From NCBI GenBank assembly GCA_963971225.1, contig OZ020269.1, forward strand, positions 100,590,405 through 100,654,404: 64,000 nucleotides of DNA, read 5' to 3'. Of this stretch, positions 1 through 10,779 are shown in pieces. The DNA is from Melieria omissa. Its lineage: Eukaryota > Arthropoda > Insecta > Diptera > Ulidiidae. Position 1 is the stretch's first letter. Every line of letters begins with the position of its first letter. The notes under the pieces are model-generated. The model was not told the origin of the DNA. It did not search any database and saw only the letters and a list, made by a program, of their open reading frames with translations. The position numbers and the translations under genes are program-made.

Positions 1-1733
1 TGTTATTAGAAGTTTTTAAAATTTTTTTGGTATTTTTTTTGGTATTTTTTTAGTATTTTTTTTTAATTTTTTGGTATTTTTTTGTATTTTTTTTTTACTA
101 GTTTTTTAGTATTCTTGTTATGCTGCCAAAGTAAACAAAGATATCGCCTTTTTTGTTGCTTGACACCAGAATCCACTAGTCGCATTGGTCAATGCGGCAA
201 AGTGGACAAAATTTATGTGAAACGCCCACTGACACCAGCCAGTGACTTTGATCGGCCCCCAGCACCGATGGTGGTGGGCTCCAAGTTGACTTTTATTTGA
301 AAAAATTAACGGAAACGCATAAAGTGTTGGCGCGCCAATGCGACACACTGACTGTCTTGGCAGCAAAAGAACCCAGAACACTGCGTTGGCAATCAGCGGC
401 TGGAAAAGTCCGTTTCGGCTTAGATTTATAAGTTTTTGTTCTGCTTCTTCTTCTTCGTTTTGGTTTCGTTTGAAAGCCATAGCAACGATAACCATTTCAA
501 GTTAAGCCGACAATTACTTGAATTGTGTCTATATTTAAAAGTTTCGCTTACAATGTAGTGCAACACGCGTTTTATTACTACAGCGAAAATTTATTATGCC
601 GCATTTTGGTGAGTGTGCGTGTGTGTGTGTGTGTGCGTGTGTGTTGGTGACTTTAATGCCACAGCCCATTTTACAGGCAATAAACCATTTTTGGTACAAG
701 CAACATGATTATTAAGCGCCATAAAATCGAATTGATATCTTTTGTGTTCGATTTCGAAGTGAGATTTCGTTGCTATGCCACAGGCGGAAGTATGCGCTCC
801 GCTATTTCAAACGGATCTGCACTAAAGGCAGTTAGTATGTTAGGTCTGATAATTAATATAACTTTGCAGCGGTCAGCGGCTCAAACGGTTTGGGCCCACG
901 AATAGGAAAACAATAACAAAATTGGGGGCAAACGACTTTGACCTCTGCTGGATTATAGCATTTTTAAGTGTTTGAGTTTTAGGTCCAGAAATAAATACAG
1001 AAATAGGCGACTTTGACTATAAAGTTCAGGTTACAATCAGAAGGAAGAGGACATTGGATCCATTGACTGTGTGAGTAGACACTTAGGTCATATGAAAAAA
1101 CTCTGTCATGATAAATAGGTAGGTAGGTATAACTGGTTGACCACGAATGGCCACACATAGACACTTATTGGGTCTTTGGAGATTCGTTAATGAGTGGTAG
1201 TAGAATACGATCCGCGAAAATACGATTGCTTGTCATGATACCACGAGAAAAATAAGGGCTTTTCATCCTTAATTTTCTATGGCGCCCATCTTAAAGCCAG
1301 TCTGACAGTTGACGAACTTTAACGGATCTGTTGTATTGGCCCGTTTAAGATTACTTACAACCCCTAACAGCATAAATAAAAGTATAACCTTGATGATCCT
1401 TAACTGGTGTATTGCAGATCATATTTCGCAATTAGTTGGTTTACTCAACAACCATGAAATGATTCAAAATTGAATTTTGAATTTTTTGTAAAAGCATAAA
1501 AAAAATTTTAAATTACTATTAAAAATTGAATTTAAATACAAAATAATCAATTTTGAAGTCCTTAATAGACTCAAAACCTACTTCTGAAACTCTGAGAAAT
1601 CTGATTTGTCTGTCTGATTCTGTCGGTCTGAAATTTTGACACAATTTTGCTTATGAAAATTTGTTCTTTTACTGGTATTCCCACTGACTTTTTCGTGTAA
1701 TCACACAGCATTCAATGCCCCATGCAGCTTAAT
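1..1733. other. non-coding single-copy region
   Basis: No gene is recognised. The first 110 bases are a T-rich tract. Positions 160-480 are richer in G+C and look single-copy, and a (GT)n run lies near 619-650. Short frames here on both strands overlap one another and show no domain. The stretch from 960 to 1730 is AT-rich without visible repeats. Confidence 0.5.
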
Positions 1734-1743
1734 ATATGCTATG

Positions 1744-3000
1744 CTTACTTACTTAACTGGCCATAACAACCCGTTATCGGGTTACGGCCTGCCGCAAAAC
1801 TTCTCTCCAGGCGCCTCTGCTTTGCGCGCGCCTTCTCCAGTTAGTAACACCAAGAGATGACAGAGCATCTTCAACTTGGTCCTTCCACCGGAGACACGGC
1901 CTCCCTCTTCGCCGTCGACCTCCAACCATCGCATCGAACACCTTTTTCGCCGGAGCTTCGTCGTCCATGCGGCAGACATGACCGAGCCAGCGTAGCCGCT
2001 GGATGTTTATTCGCTGCGCTACGTCCATGTCCTTATACAGCTCATACAGCTCGTTATTGGTTCGTATACGATAGTCGTCACCAACACGAACAGGGCCGAA
2101 GATTTTGCGAAGTAGCTTCCTCTCGAACACTCCAAGGGCCGCTATGTCGTTTCGTGTCATTGTCCATGCTTCAGCGCCATAGAGGAGCACGGGCAAGATA
2201 AGCGTCCTATAGAGTGCAAGTTTTGTCGGTCGAGAGAGGTCTCTGCTTCTCAATTGCCTACCGAGACCGTAGTAGCACCTGTTGGCAAGAGTTATCCTTC
2301 GCTTTATCTCCAGGCTGACACCATTGCTGCTGTTGATGGCGGTGCCAAGGTAGACGAATTCCTTGACAACTTCAAAAGTATACCTGTCGGCCTCGACGTG
2401 AGACCCTAGCCGCTGCGAGTCCCTGCGTGTAGACAGCATATACTTCGTCTTGCCCTCATTTACCACCAGACCCATTTTGGCAGATTCTCTTTCGATAGCC
2501 GCAAAGGCAGCGGTGACATCTCGCTTGTTACGTCCGATGACATCAATGTCATCAGCGTAGGCAAGGAGCTGGACACTTTTGTTGAAAATTGTTCCATTAC
2601 GATGTACATCGGCCTTGCGCAGAACACTCTCCATGGTGAAGTTGAAGAGGTCGCAGGACAAAGGATCACCCTGTCTGAAACCTCGAACGGTATCAAAGGG
2701 GTTGGAGAGGTCACTTCCAACCTTGACGGAGCTGCGCGTATTGCTCAACGTCGCTCTGCAAAGTCTCACGAGCTTTGCAGGGATACCAAGTTCAGACAAT
2801 GCGGCATATAAGCGATCCCTTATCGGGCTATCGAATGCTGCCTTGTAATCGATGAAGAGATGGTGTGTATCGATTTGATTCTCATAGGTCTTCTCCAGGA
2901 TTTGGCGTAAAGTGAATATCTGGTCGATGGTGGACTTACCAGGTCTAAAGCCGCACTGATAAGGTCCAATCAGCGCCTTGGCGAGTGGCTTTAATCTTTC
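1744..3000 (-). mobile_element. 5'-truncated RTE-like non-LTR retrotransposon, copy 1
   Basis: The element is bounded by a direct repeat ATATGCTATG at 1734-1743 and 3001-3010, a 10-bp target-site duplication. On the minus strand it carries the 3' part of a reverse transcriptase frame, a very short 3' UTR and a (TAAG)n tail at 1744-1754. A short UTR with a tetranucleotide tail is usual for RTE-type LINEs. The 5' end is cut within the RT domain. Three other pieces of the same family (13874, 60120 and 62361) and a more decayed one (47090) lie in this window, all in the same orientation. Confidence 0.9.
1774..3000 (-). pseudogene. reverse transcriptase fragment of RTE-like LINE
   Basis: The minus frame is open from the truncated 5' end at 3000 to the stop at 1774-1776, about 408 codons. 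The part encoded between 2800 and 3000 includes the RT motifs FRPGKSTIDQ and FIDYKAAFDS, and downstream follow RQGDPLSC and AYADD, so the catalytic aspartates of motifs A and C are present. The C-terminal part contains LLYGAEAW, RWLGHV and GRPCLRWKDQ, typical of RTE-related LINE proteins in insects. The endonuclease domain and the first RT motifs are missing, so this is a dead fragment. The absence of stop codons suggests a fairly recent insertion. Placement in the RTE clade is by recall of motif style, not a search. Confidence 0.88.
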
Positions 3001-3010
3001 ATATGCTATG

Positions 3011-3610
3011 ACAATTCTAATTAAGTCCTAAAGCACATTGTGAAGATATTTTAAAGGACATTCTAATTAAATTTGCTTGCTTATTTATTGCTTGAAAGTG
3101 TGACATCTTTACATTTCATGAATAAATATTTAATTTTACGCAACTTAATTCTGGTTCTCTCGTAGTTGTTCAGTATTGCAAAGCTACATTAATCATGTGT
3201 CATTTGTTGATTCTTTGGTGACAAGTCAGATGGATCACAGATCGAGTTACGTTCCGACCAATGAATGCTCATTGGATACTAACTAACTAACTACTGACTT
3301 ACTTGATTAGTCATATTACACTGTACAACACAAAAAATGTTTAAACAGTACCAAGTTCAAAAGTATCAAGTTAATCCTTAAACCCTTCTTCAGTTTTGAC
3401 TCATTTCTGGCCTTCAAGTTAAATTTTGGGCTTTGGTATATTCAGCGACTTATAGTATATTTTTCAGACAAATATTTACGTCGTACATTTCTTCTTTAAA
3501 AGTCCTGTTTCAAAGAACAATTTTTGGCCTATAAGGAAAAAAGGGTCAAATTGACCCATAAACATGAGATATAGGGGGTTAAAATGATTCACAAAAATGT
3601 TACCCATAGT
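3011..3610. other. AT-rich region without recognised features
   Basis: No open frame of interest, no recognised repeat and no RNA gene seen. Confidence 0.5.
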
Positions 3611-3618
3611 ATTTTATA

Positions 3619-3770
3619 CAGTGGCGGATCCAGGGGGTGTTTTGGGGGTCTAAACCCCCCCGAAATATTTGGATCGACTATAAAACTACATACAAATTAA
3701 AAATAATTTTATAAATATTAAAGAATTACTTTTAAAACCCCCCCGAAATATTTTCCTGGATCCGCGCCTT
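3619..3770. mobile_element. hAT-like MITE, copy 1
   Basis: This 152-bp element starts CAGTGGCGGATCCAGG and ends with the imperfect inverse GGATCCGCGCCTT. It is flanked by an exact 8-bp direct repeat ATTTTATA at 3611-3618 and 3771-3778. C-rich/G-rich subterminal blocks pair with each other (GGGGG near 3634 and CCCCCCC near 3739). An 8-bp duplication and CAGTG-type ends fit the hAT superfamily. It has no coding capacity. A second diverged copy is at 49990-50153. Confidence 0.85.
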
Positions 3771-4854
3771 ATTTTATATCAAATTGCTGAACATTCTCTA
3801 AACTTTAAATGAAAAATCACATGGATTACGTATGTGAGTCTATTAACGATAAGAATATAAGTATAAACGGGGGACCACTTTGACCCCTCTAAAAAAAATA
3901 CAGACGTAAACTTTTAAAACGCCCACACACTTATATTTTTTGTCCCCCTTTAGCCCTAAAATCCGTTATCCTTGTTATTTTGAAAAAAATTTTAAGTGAA
4001 GACACCTTCTATTTGATTTCTCCACGAAATCGAATCACATTCTTTTAAATCGAATACCAATTCTTAACATTAAGCTGGCAAAGATTCCCAATATTTTTCA
4101 TCTGGATGTGTTGTCAGTAACTCATCTCAACTAATCAATTACCCATTCTACCTAATTCTCTCACTGGAGAGGCAGTATCCAACAGTCACTTTTAGTTCAG
4201 TTTGGATGGTTGAGCTGATGAAGCTTCGTGATTCTAAACATTGAAGGGCGAGGTTCCACAAAATGGTTTGTCTTGAAATGCTATAAGTAACCCAACTCAC
4301 ACCAAGAGGTCTTCTACATCTTTTCCTCAAACTCCAACGGACTCCACCTGATTCTTTTTGTTCTGCATCGATTCTAAACATTGAAGAGGCGAAGCTCCAC
4401 AGAGTGGGTTGTTTGATGTGTTGTTAGTAACCCATCTTAGACCTAGCGATCTTTTTCTCGATTCTTTATAGTTGGCTTTATTTTTGAGTTGGCTTTTGAA
4501 CATTGAGCTGACGAAGCTCCACAATATGGTTTGTCTTAAAGTGTTATTAGTAACCCAACTCACAGCAAGAAGCCTTCCACATGATTCTTTCCTCGGATAG
4601 ATGACCTAAAACTAGTTATTTTAGCAAGCTGTAGGACATTGAGCTGACGAAGATCACCAACAGACCTGGTACTTAGTATTTCTCAAATAAATGGAGTCGT
4701 CTCAACCTAGTTCTGTAAGTTCTAATGTGCTGGCTTGGTGCTGTCAGTAGCTCATCTCAACTAACAGCGAGAGTCCTTCTACTTCATTCTCTCCATTTAG
4801 ACTCGGTCTCAAACAGTGCCTTGGAGTAGGCTTTAGAACATTGAGCTGACGAAG

Positions 4855-4890
4855 GTGAGTGTTATTACTGACGTCAGTAATAACACTCAC
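4855..4890. repeat. perfect 36-bp palindrome
   Basis: The 36 bases read identically on both strands, centred on TGACGTCA. Neighbouring units of the array lack this inversion, so it arose after the array formed. Confidence 0.95.
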
Positions 4891-5172
4891 TTGGGTCATG
4901 ACCCAACTCACACCAGGTCTTCTTCATGATCATTTTCTCGGAGACACATCTTCTATCTGGTTCTTTGAGCTGGCTTTGGAATGTTGAACTTGCGAAGCTT
5001 CCCAAAATGTTCTAACTTGAAGTGCTGTCAGTAACCCAACTCACACCAATTAACCTTCTACTCTATCCTAGAAAGACGCAACCACAAACTGGTTCTTTAA
5101 GTTCTAATGACGATCCTAAACATTGACAGTTTGGTGTCGTCAGTAGCTCATTTCAACTAATACTAGAAGATC

Positions 5173-5221
5173 TCGTATCTTTATAAGAAGGATCTATTTA
5201 ATCCTTCTTATAAAGATACGA
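5173..5221. repeat. inverted repeat, 21-bp arms and 7-nt loop
   Basis: Arms 5173-5193 and 5201-5221 are perfect reverse complements around the loop CTATTTA. It lies in the same tandem array as the palindrome at 4855. Confidence 0.95.
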
Positions 5222-5720
5222 CTTCCAACTGGTTTTGGAACTTTGAACCGGCGAAACTCCCCAAAATGTTTTAACTTAAAGTGCTCTCAGTAACTCAACT
5301 CAATAAAAAGAGATCTTTTAGTTGATACTTCCCACGAGGAAAGACCTTCCAACTGGTTCTTTAAACTGGTTTTGGAACGTTGAACTCGCGAAACGTCCCA
5401 AAATGCTTTAACTTGAAGTGCTCTCAGTAACTTAACTCAAAAAAAGATACCTTTTAGTTGATCTTTTCTACGGAGACGCGGTCTGCAACTGGTTCTTTTA
5501 GTTCTATGCCAATTCTAAACCATTGGACTTGCTTAAAGCCTCAAAATGTTTTGACTTAAAGTGCTGAGAGTAACTTAATCACACCAAGAAACCTTCTTCT
5601 TTGTTCTTTCCATGGAGACCCGGTCTCCAATTGGTTTTTTGAACTTGGAGCTGACAAAGCTCTTCAAAATGCTTTGACTCGAGCTGTTGTCAGTGATTCA
5701 AATTCTTAAAACGTTTCTAT

Positions 5721-7095
5721 TTGGTTTTGCTTAAGTATAGTTAAATCATAAATGATGAACAAAATAACAAAACAAAAGTACCATATTTCAGTTTCCCTGT
5801 AGGCTTTTGCTTTTGTTCTCAGTTGCGTTCAAATGTTGTTTCTTGAATAAGTTTGCCAAATACGACAAACAAATGGCCAAATAATTTAACACAATCTTGG
5901 AATTTGCTATTTGCTATTTGCTATTAATGATTGCTTTATTATCTGCAGACCCACGTAATAAAATTGTATAAGTATTTGGCCATTGGCCCACACGGCTCAA
6001 TCGAATCGCCAATAAAGCGGAATTCAAAAATGGTCACTAAAAACACAAAAACACACACACACACACCGCCGCGAACATTTTCAATGGGTCTAATTAGCAA
6101 ATCAATGCGACTTAGTTTAAACTTTTGTTTAAATTAGTTTAGTTGGAAATGCTAATACAATTTTGTAGCCGCTCACATTTTGTTGAATGTGATGCGCTGT
6201 CAGCGCTAATGTTGCAGCAGCAGAAGCCGTTCGAAATAAACATAAACCTCAGACAACTATTGGCAACTTTTTTCGGTTTATAACCACAAATAATAATAAA
6301 ACCACAAATGCAAAGTGTGACTTTCATTTTTCAATTATAATGCGACATGGTGGCGTTTAACTCTAAACGATTGATCGACTGAACAACTATAAAACAGTCA
6401 TCCATAACGAATAATGATACGCTACGATTATGATTTTGTATAATATTTGTATATATATATACAAAGTTTGATTTGTATATAAAAGTTTGATTGGCAAAGA
6501 GTCACACACACGGGTCAGTTGATTAATTGGCCAAGCAGGCCTGAAATCCCAATGAATTTAAATGGATTTTAATAATTTTCTTAAGTCGTTTTAAATTCTA
6601 TATCTTAATTTTTGAGACATTATAATTGAAGTGAATGTGAATAAGCACGCGAATTTTAAATTTAAAATCGTTAGCTTTATTTTTGTTGGTATCTTCTTTA
6701 TGGGCGCTTCAAACAAAATACAACGTGCAACATGTTGGCCGTTGCTGTTCGATACGCGTCGATACTTCCAACTTCAAGTCACATTTGCTGTTGGCCGTGG
6801 AACGAGTGGAGTGGATACCAATGCAGATCAGCTGTAGTTGAGGAGTCGCATGAAGTTGAGATTAAGTCGTCGCACCGAATGCAGTTGGATTGGACTCCAA
6901 CTGGAACACAATTGAGCGGGAAGTGCGACTTGGAGTGAAGTGGCTTCTTGAGTGGATCCTCTTGATTTGAATGTTTTGCGACAAGAGCTCATACTTCTAT
7001 AACTGATTGGATTGAATTAAAAAGGAAAGAATTGATGACAATGATGAAATGATTACGCGATGAACGATGGAACGATTAAACAAAAAAAAAATTTA
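5721..7095. other. non-coding single-copy region
   Basis: AT-rich sequence with a short (AC)n run near 6052-6068 and a triple TTTGCTA repeat near 5906. No coding region recognised. Small frames on both strands between 5931 and 6940 show no domain and poor coding character. Confidence 0.5.
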
Positions 7096-7101
7096 GTCAA
7101 T

Positions 7102-7522
7102 ACCTATCCAAAAGATTACATAGGCGTGAAATTCGAAGTCATTCATGGTAAAATGGCATACTCAATTTTTAAATTTTTTAAGCCTATGTCCTTTTAAAAG
7201 AACTTTAAAACTTTAGGACATACACATTTCAATAATTTTTTTGGAATATTTTCGGTTGTGAAATAATAATGATATGGGCATCAAATGAAAGAGGAAACTT
7301 AATGCTTTTTGACTAAATTATCTATTTTGAAGTTTCTGGATCGAAATATGTTAGTCTTGGGTATTTGAATATGGGTATTTTCCTAAAATGTTAAAGCCTT
7401 AAATGTTAATGCTAATGTTAATGTTAATGTTAAAGGAACATCGGATCAGAAAATGTTATGTTATCATTTATGTTATTATGAATGACCTCTAATTTCACGC
7501 CTATATAATCCTTTGGATGGGT
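7102..7522. mobile_element. MITE with 45-bp inverted ends and TA flanks
   Basis: Arms 7102-7146 and 7478-7522 are inverted copies matching at about 40 of 45 positions, with ends of the form CCYATCCAAA. TA dinucleotides flank the presumed termini on both sides, as in Tc1/mariner-type insertions. The interior is AT-rich and non-coding, with a (TTAATG)n run near 7405-7430. One end of a related copy is at 37236-37281. Confidence 0.65.
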
Positions 7523-7832
7523 AAAAAATTAATGGATTATCAACAAAGCCACATGTGTTTTCAATGATTTATACTCAGTTTGGAGAACAAGTGAATAGTT
7601 AAGTCTCTGGACTTAGCCTGAAGGTCAAGTGAAGAAGACTGAAGAAGAACTGAAGTACTGAAGAATGACACAACTAACTCTGCTTGAAGGTAAAGTGGAG
7701 AACATATTTTGGTAACCATTTTGTTTTCATACATTTGGTTTATTAGATTGAAAAGCTTTAGGAAAGAACTTGTCTACACTGAGATCCGCAAATAAGTATT
7801 TACAATTTGTGGACGATTGAAAAACAATTGGA

Positions 7833-8563
7833 TTAAGGGGGCCGTCTACGTATAAAGTTTTAAAAAATGTTTTTTTTTACATAATTTTCATTTGGAAGAC
7901 GTGAGGAATGTTATATCCAAAGAATTTGGGTAAACTCTTCACGGTTATTGAGCCGTAGAGCATTGAGCACGCTCGCTCACGGAGTTTCCGCACGCGCCCT
8001 GTGAACTTTAAACGCGTTTTCCCGAAAGTCGTATTTTTCTAACTTACTTGCACGATTTTAAGAAAAGTTTAACACGCATCGATTCGATTTCTTTTTTTAC
8101 TTGCTCAGAAAACATGTCGCTATGAGTAGACACGAGCTTTTGACAAAATATTGTTTTCTTTTAATATAACAAGCAATAAACATTTGAAAAAAAGGGAAAA
8201 AATAAATTTTTTTTTCAAAAATGTCCACCATTTCGAGAGATTTTTGAATTTTACAAAAAGGTCGTGTCTAAGTATAGCAGATGTAATATCAATTATAGAT
8301 TAGTTTCATTTTTTGTTGTAGGTTACGTGGTTGACCCAAAATCGTGCAGGGAAATTGATATACAAATTCTGATGAGGGCAGGTTCAAGGTCATCCCGCAC
8401 TCGAATATGTAGAAATATAATTTTTATGATCTTGCCACTTGAAAGATTACGATTAAATAAACAAAAAACAAAAAAAGTGAGTGAGTATCTTTTTTCATTA
8501 TTTCGTAATAAATTTTGAAAAAAAGGCTCGAAAATCGGGCCGCTACGTAGACGTCCCCCTTAA
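7833..8563. mobile_element. TTAA-bounded non-autonomous element (piggyBac-like)
   Basis: The ends are inverted repeats beginning TTAAGGGGG and containing CGTCTACGTA, matching at 19 of 20 positions. TTAA at both edges (7833-7836, 8560-8563) would be the target site of piggyBac-type transposons. The 731-bp span encodes no transposase. The superfamily assignment rests on TTAA alone. Confidence 0.6.
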
Positions 8564-8841
8564 ATCAATTCAGTGCAAATTATCTGCTGTAAATATCTCT
8601 TCGAATACTGTGAACAAGGAGCTCCAAATCGGTTTAGAAGCAAAAGCCTTGTTCAAGCCCTATACTTCCGTTCATAACTACAGAAACGATAGCTCCAGTC
8701 TCTTGAGGCCAGTTCAGTGCAGTTTTAGACTGTTTGTCCCGGGTCCAATCTCGATATGTTCCGATTTGCCTTTAATCCTATAAGTTATAGGGTCATTAGA
8801 GCCTGCCGTTCTAGTGGCTTCTTGGATCTAGAACTGTACAA

Positions 8842-8970
8842 CTGTCGATAATACTATCGATAGCATTGATGGTTTTATTTTGACGCCACTATCGATGGTT
8901 TTTTGACACTATCGATGTATCGGTTTTTTGTAATGTGTCTCCAGAATATTCTATGCTGGCAGCGCTGCCA
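8842..8970. promoter_or_regulatory. DRE-like (TATCGATA) cluster with GC palindrome
   Basis: One perfect DREF site TATCGATA (8855-8862), two one-off matches TATCGATG (8890-8897, 8910-8917) and TGTCGATA (8843-8850) fall within 75 bp. About 40 bp further on is a perfect palindrome TGGCAGCGCTGCCA (8957-8970). In flies, DRE clusters mark housekeeping promoters and insulator borders. No gene start is recognised next to it, so its role is unproven. Confidence 0.4.
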
Positions 8971-9136
8971 TAGATATCTCGCTGTGATATTCAAATATGT
9001 GGGTATGTGTACAAACTACTTGACCGATTGATCTCAAATTTAGACACAAAGGATGATGTGTTGCAAAAAGCGTTTCTGGATTTTATTTGTTTTGTATGAA
9101 CAAGAGGGCGTGGCATACAACTCGAATCTATCATAT

Positions 9137-9452
9137 TGTGACGATACCGCTAACTGTCACTGTTCAAGAAAAGAAAGGAAAATTAGCATATCTACTTGAC
9201 ATACTTTTAGGAGCATGATAATTTCGCTAGAAAATTCGCAAAGAAGATTCGCAATAATACTGGAAATTTTGAGTTCAATTCGAATGTGCGATAACGATCT
9301 GTATATAGCCAAGTGAAGTATAGATCCAGTGAAATTGTAAAGAATTGAAAATAGTTCGAGATGCACTAGAGAATTGTAGTGTTTTTTTTGTAAGCACAAT
9401 CCAGAGAAACGAATAAGCCTACGTTGAGGTGGCCGAACCAATTTTCGTAACA
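9137..9452. mobile_element. solo LTR, Ty3/gypsy-type, copy 1
   Basis: The 316-bp segment begins TGTGACGATA and ends TTCGTAACA. It is flanked by a 4-bp direct repeat ATAT (9133-9136 and 9453-9456). No primer-binding site, internal region or second LTR follows, so it is a solo LTR. Both ends resemble the LTR at 38649-38912 (shared GCACAATCCAG block and TTCGTAACA terminus). Strand is uncertain. Confidence 0.7.
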
Positions 9453-9456
9453 ATAT

Positions 9457-10779
9457 TGAATAAAGTCGGATTTATAAGTCGAACAGCATTGAAATTCGGT
9501 ACAACGTTGTACAAGTTCGTCGCGGAGCGGTAGAAAATAATACGCGATTGTTCGGTTTTTGGAGTTAAGGTGTTTATTCACGAACGTCTGAATAACGAGT
9601 AACAAAGTACAATGAACATTAAACGATACAAACGGCCGAAGCCGGGGAGCAGAAAATAAGGGGAAACATGAGTACAAAAGGAGAAGGAAAGGAAGGGATT
9701 AGAGGTGGGATCGACAGATCACTTGAGACAGCACTCATTTAGCCAAACGTCATTCCATGGGTTTGTTGATACGTTGGTAAAGTCTCATGGGCGTTGGTCA
9801 AGGGATGTGGTACTGCTTTTGTAATACAAATTTTCAGATAACTTTGGAACTATAAGTCACACATGAATGACATTCGGTGCGAACTCTCTGCTTAGAAGCA
9901 CTCTTGCACTGGAAAAATTGAACAAGAGACATTGAAAAGAGGGGTGTGGCATTGCCATTAAAATTATTATTTTAAAAAAAGCTTTCGGATCTACAAGTCT
10001 CATACAAGTCTCATACCTTGAAACAGGTAAATCGCATAGGCATTGGTAATGTTCAAGCAACTCAGAGTTGTAATATCGAACACCCGGCATATCAAAGTAG
10101 AGGTTTTGGTAAACGCTTTTGATATGAAAATATTTTGATATTGATGATATTTTTTATAGTATCGATATTTTAAACTATTAAACTATCAAAAATATTGAAT
10201 GGACGAAGTATTGATAGTTTCCCAGCTCTATTTGGAGCATCGTCGAAGTTTGGCATGCGTTTCTATAATCTACAGATACTTGTTTATTAACTGTTTAGGG
10301 GATTCCCCCGATCAAATCGTTCCAACACTGGAGCTCATGCATGATTCGATGTTTCAATGCTCCAAGCTTTGTAGAGTGAGATAGGATTTTGTCTGTACTG
10401 CGTGACACTTCCTTCCAAGATTTTCCTCAGAACCTATGTATGACCTTGATGGGTTCAAGAAGAAGAAAGAAAGAAGTGTCTATAACTTGTTCCTTCAAAA
10501 CCCTGTTTTTTATCTCTCCAAAACCAATAGAATACCCCACATTAGTTGGGAACTCTATGCGATGTTGCGTATTTACCTCTGCGTTAGTCAAGTGAAAATT
10601 GTAACATACGAGTATATAACCTATGAACCCATGGGTGACATATGTCACCTACTTGACTAACGAAGTTTTAAAACAAATTAGTGTTAAAGGCTTTTTAAAG
10701 TTCAGTTATAACCGCATAATTCTCGCTTTATTAAAATTACCTAAAATTTTTTGGCCTTGGCTCAAACATTTTCAACTCG
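9457..10779. other. unassigned region, possible LTR remnant at the start
   Basis: Positions 9457-9740 contain a purine-rich run (AAGGAGAAGGAAAGGAAGGG near 9677-9696). On the minus strand there is an AATAAA followed by a G+C-richer stretch, which could be another decayed LTR; no boundaries could be fixed. A TATCGATA motif lies near 10163. The rest shows no recognisable gene, and its short overlapping frames have no domain. Confidence 0.35.

Larger units (their letters stand above)
4080..5720. repeat. tandem array, units of about 120-140 bp
   Basis: A diverged unit recurs about 11-12 times. Its marks are TTGAGCTGACGAAGCTCC, a stretch around GTCAGTAACCCAACTCAC, and a CTTCTACTT...TCTCGGAGAC stretch. 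Unit starts are near 4195, 4388, 4504, 4638, 4840, 4985, 5240, 5374, 5530 and 5645. Two perfect palindromes are embedded at 4855-4890 and 5173-5221. No unit codes for protein. Confidence 0.85.

Noticed and set aside
1857..2848. Several + frames across the RTE copy
   Set aside because: Antisense shadows of the reverse transcriptase.
9457..9740. A third LTR with polypurine tract
   Set aside because: The purine run and AATAAA are suggestive, but no TG...CA boundaries with a duplication could be fixed.
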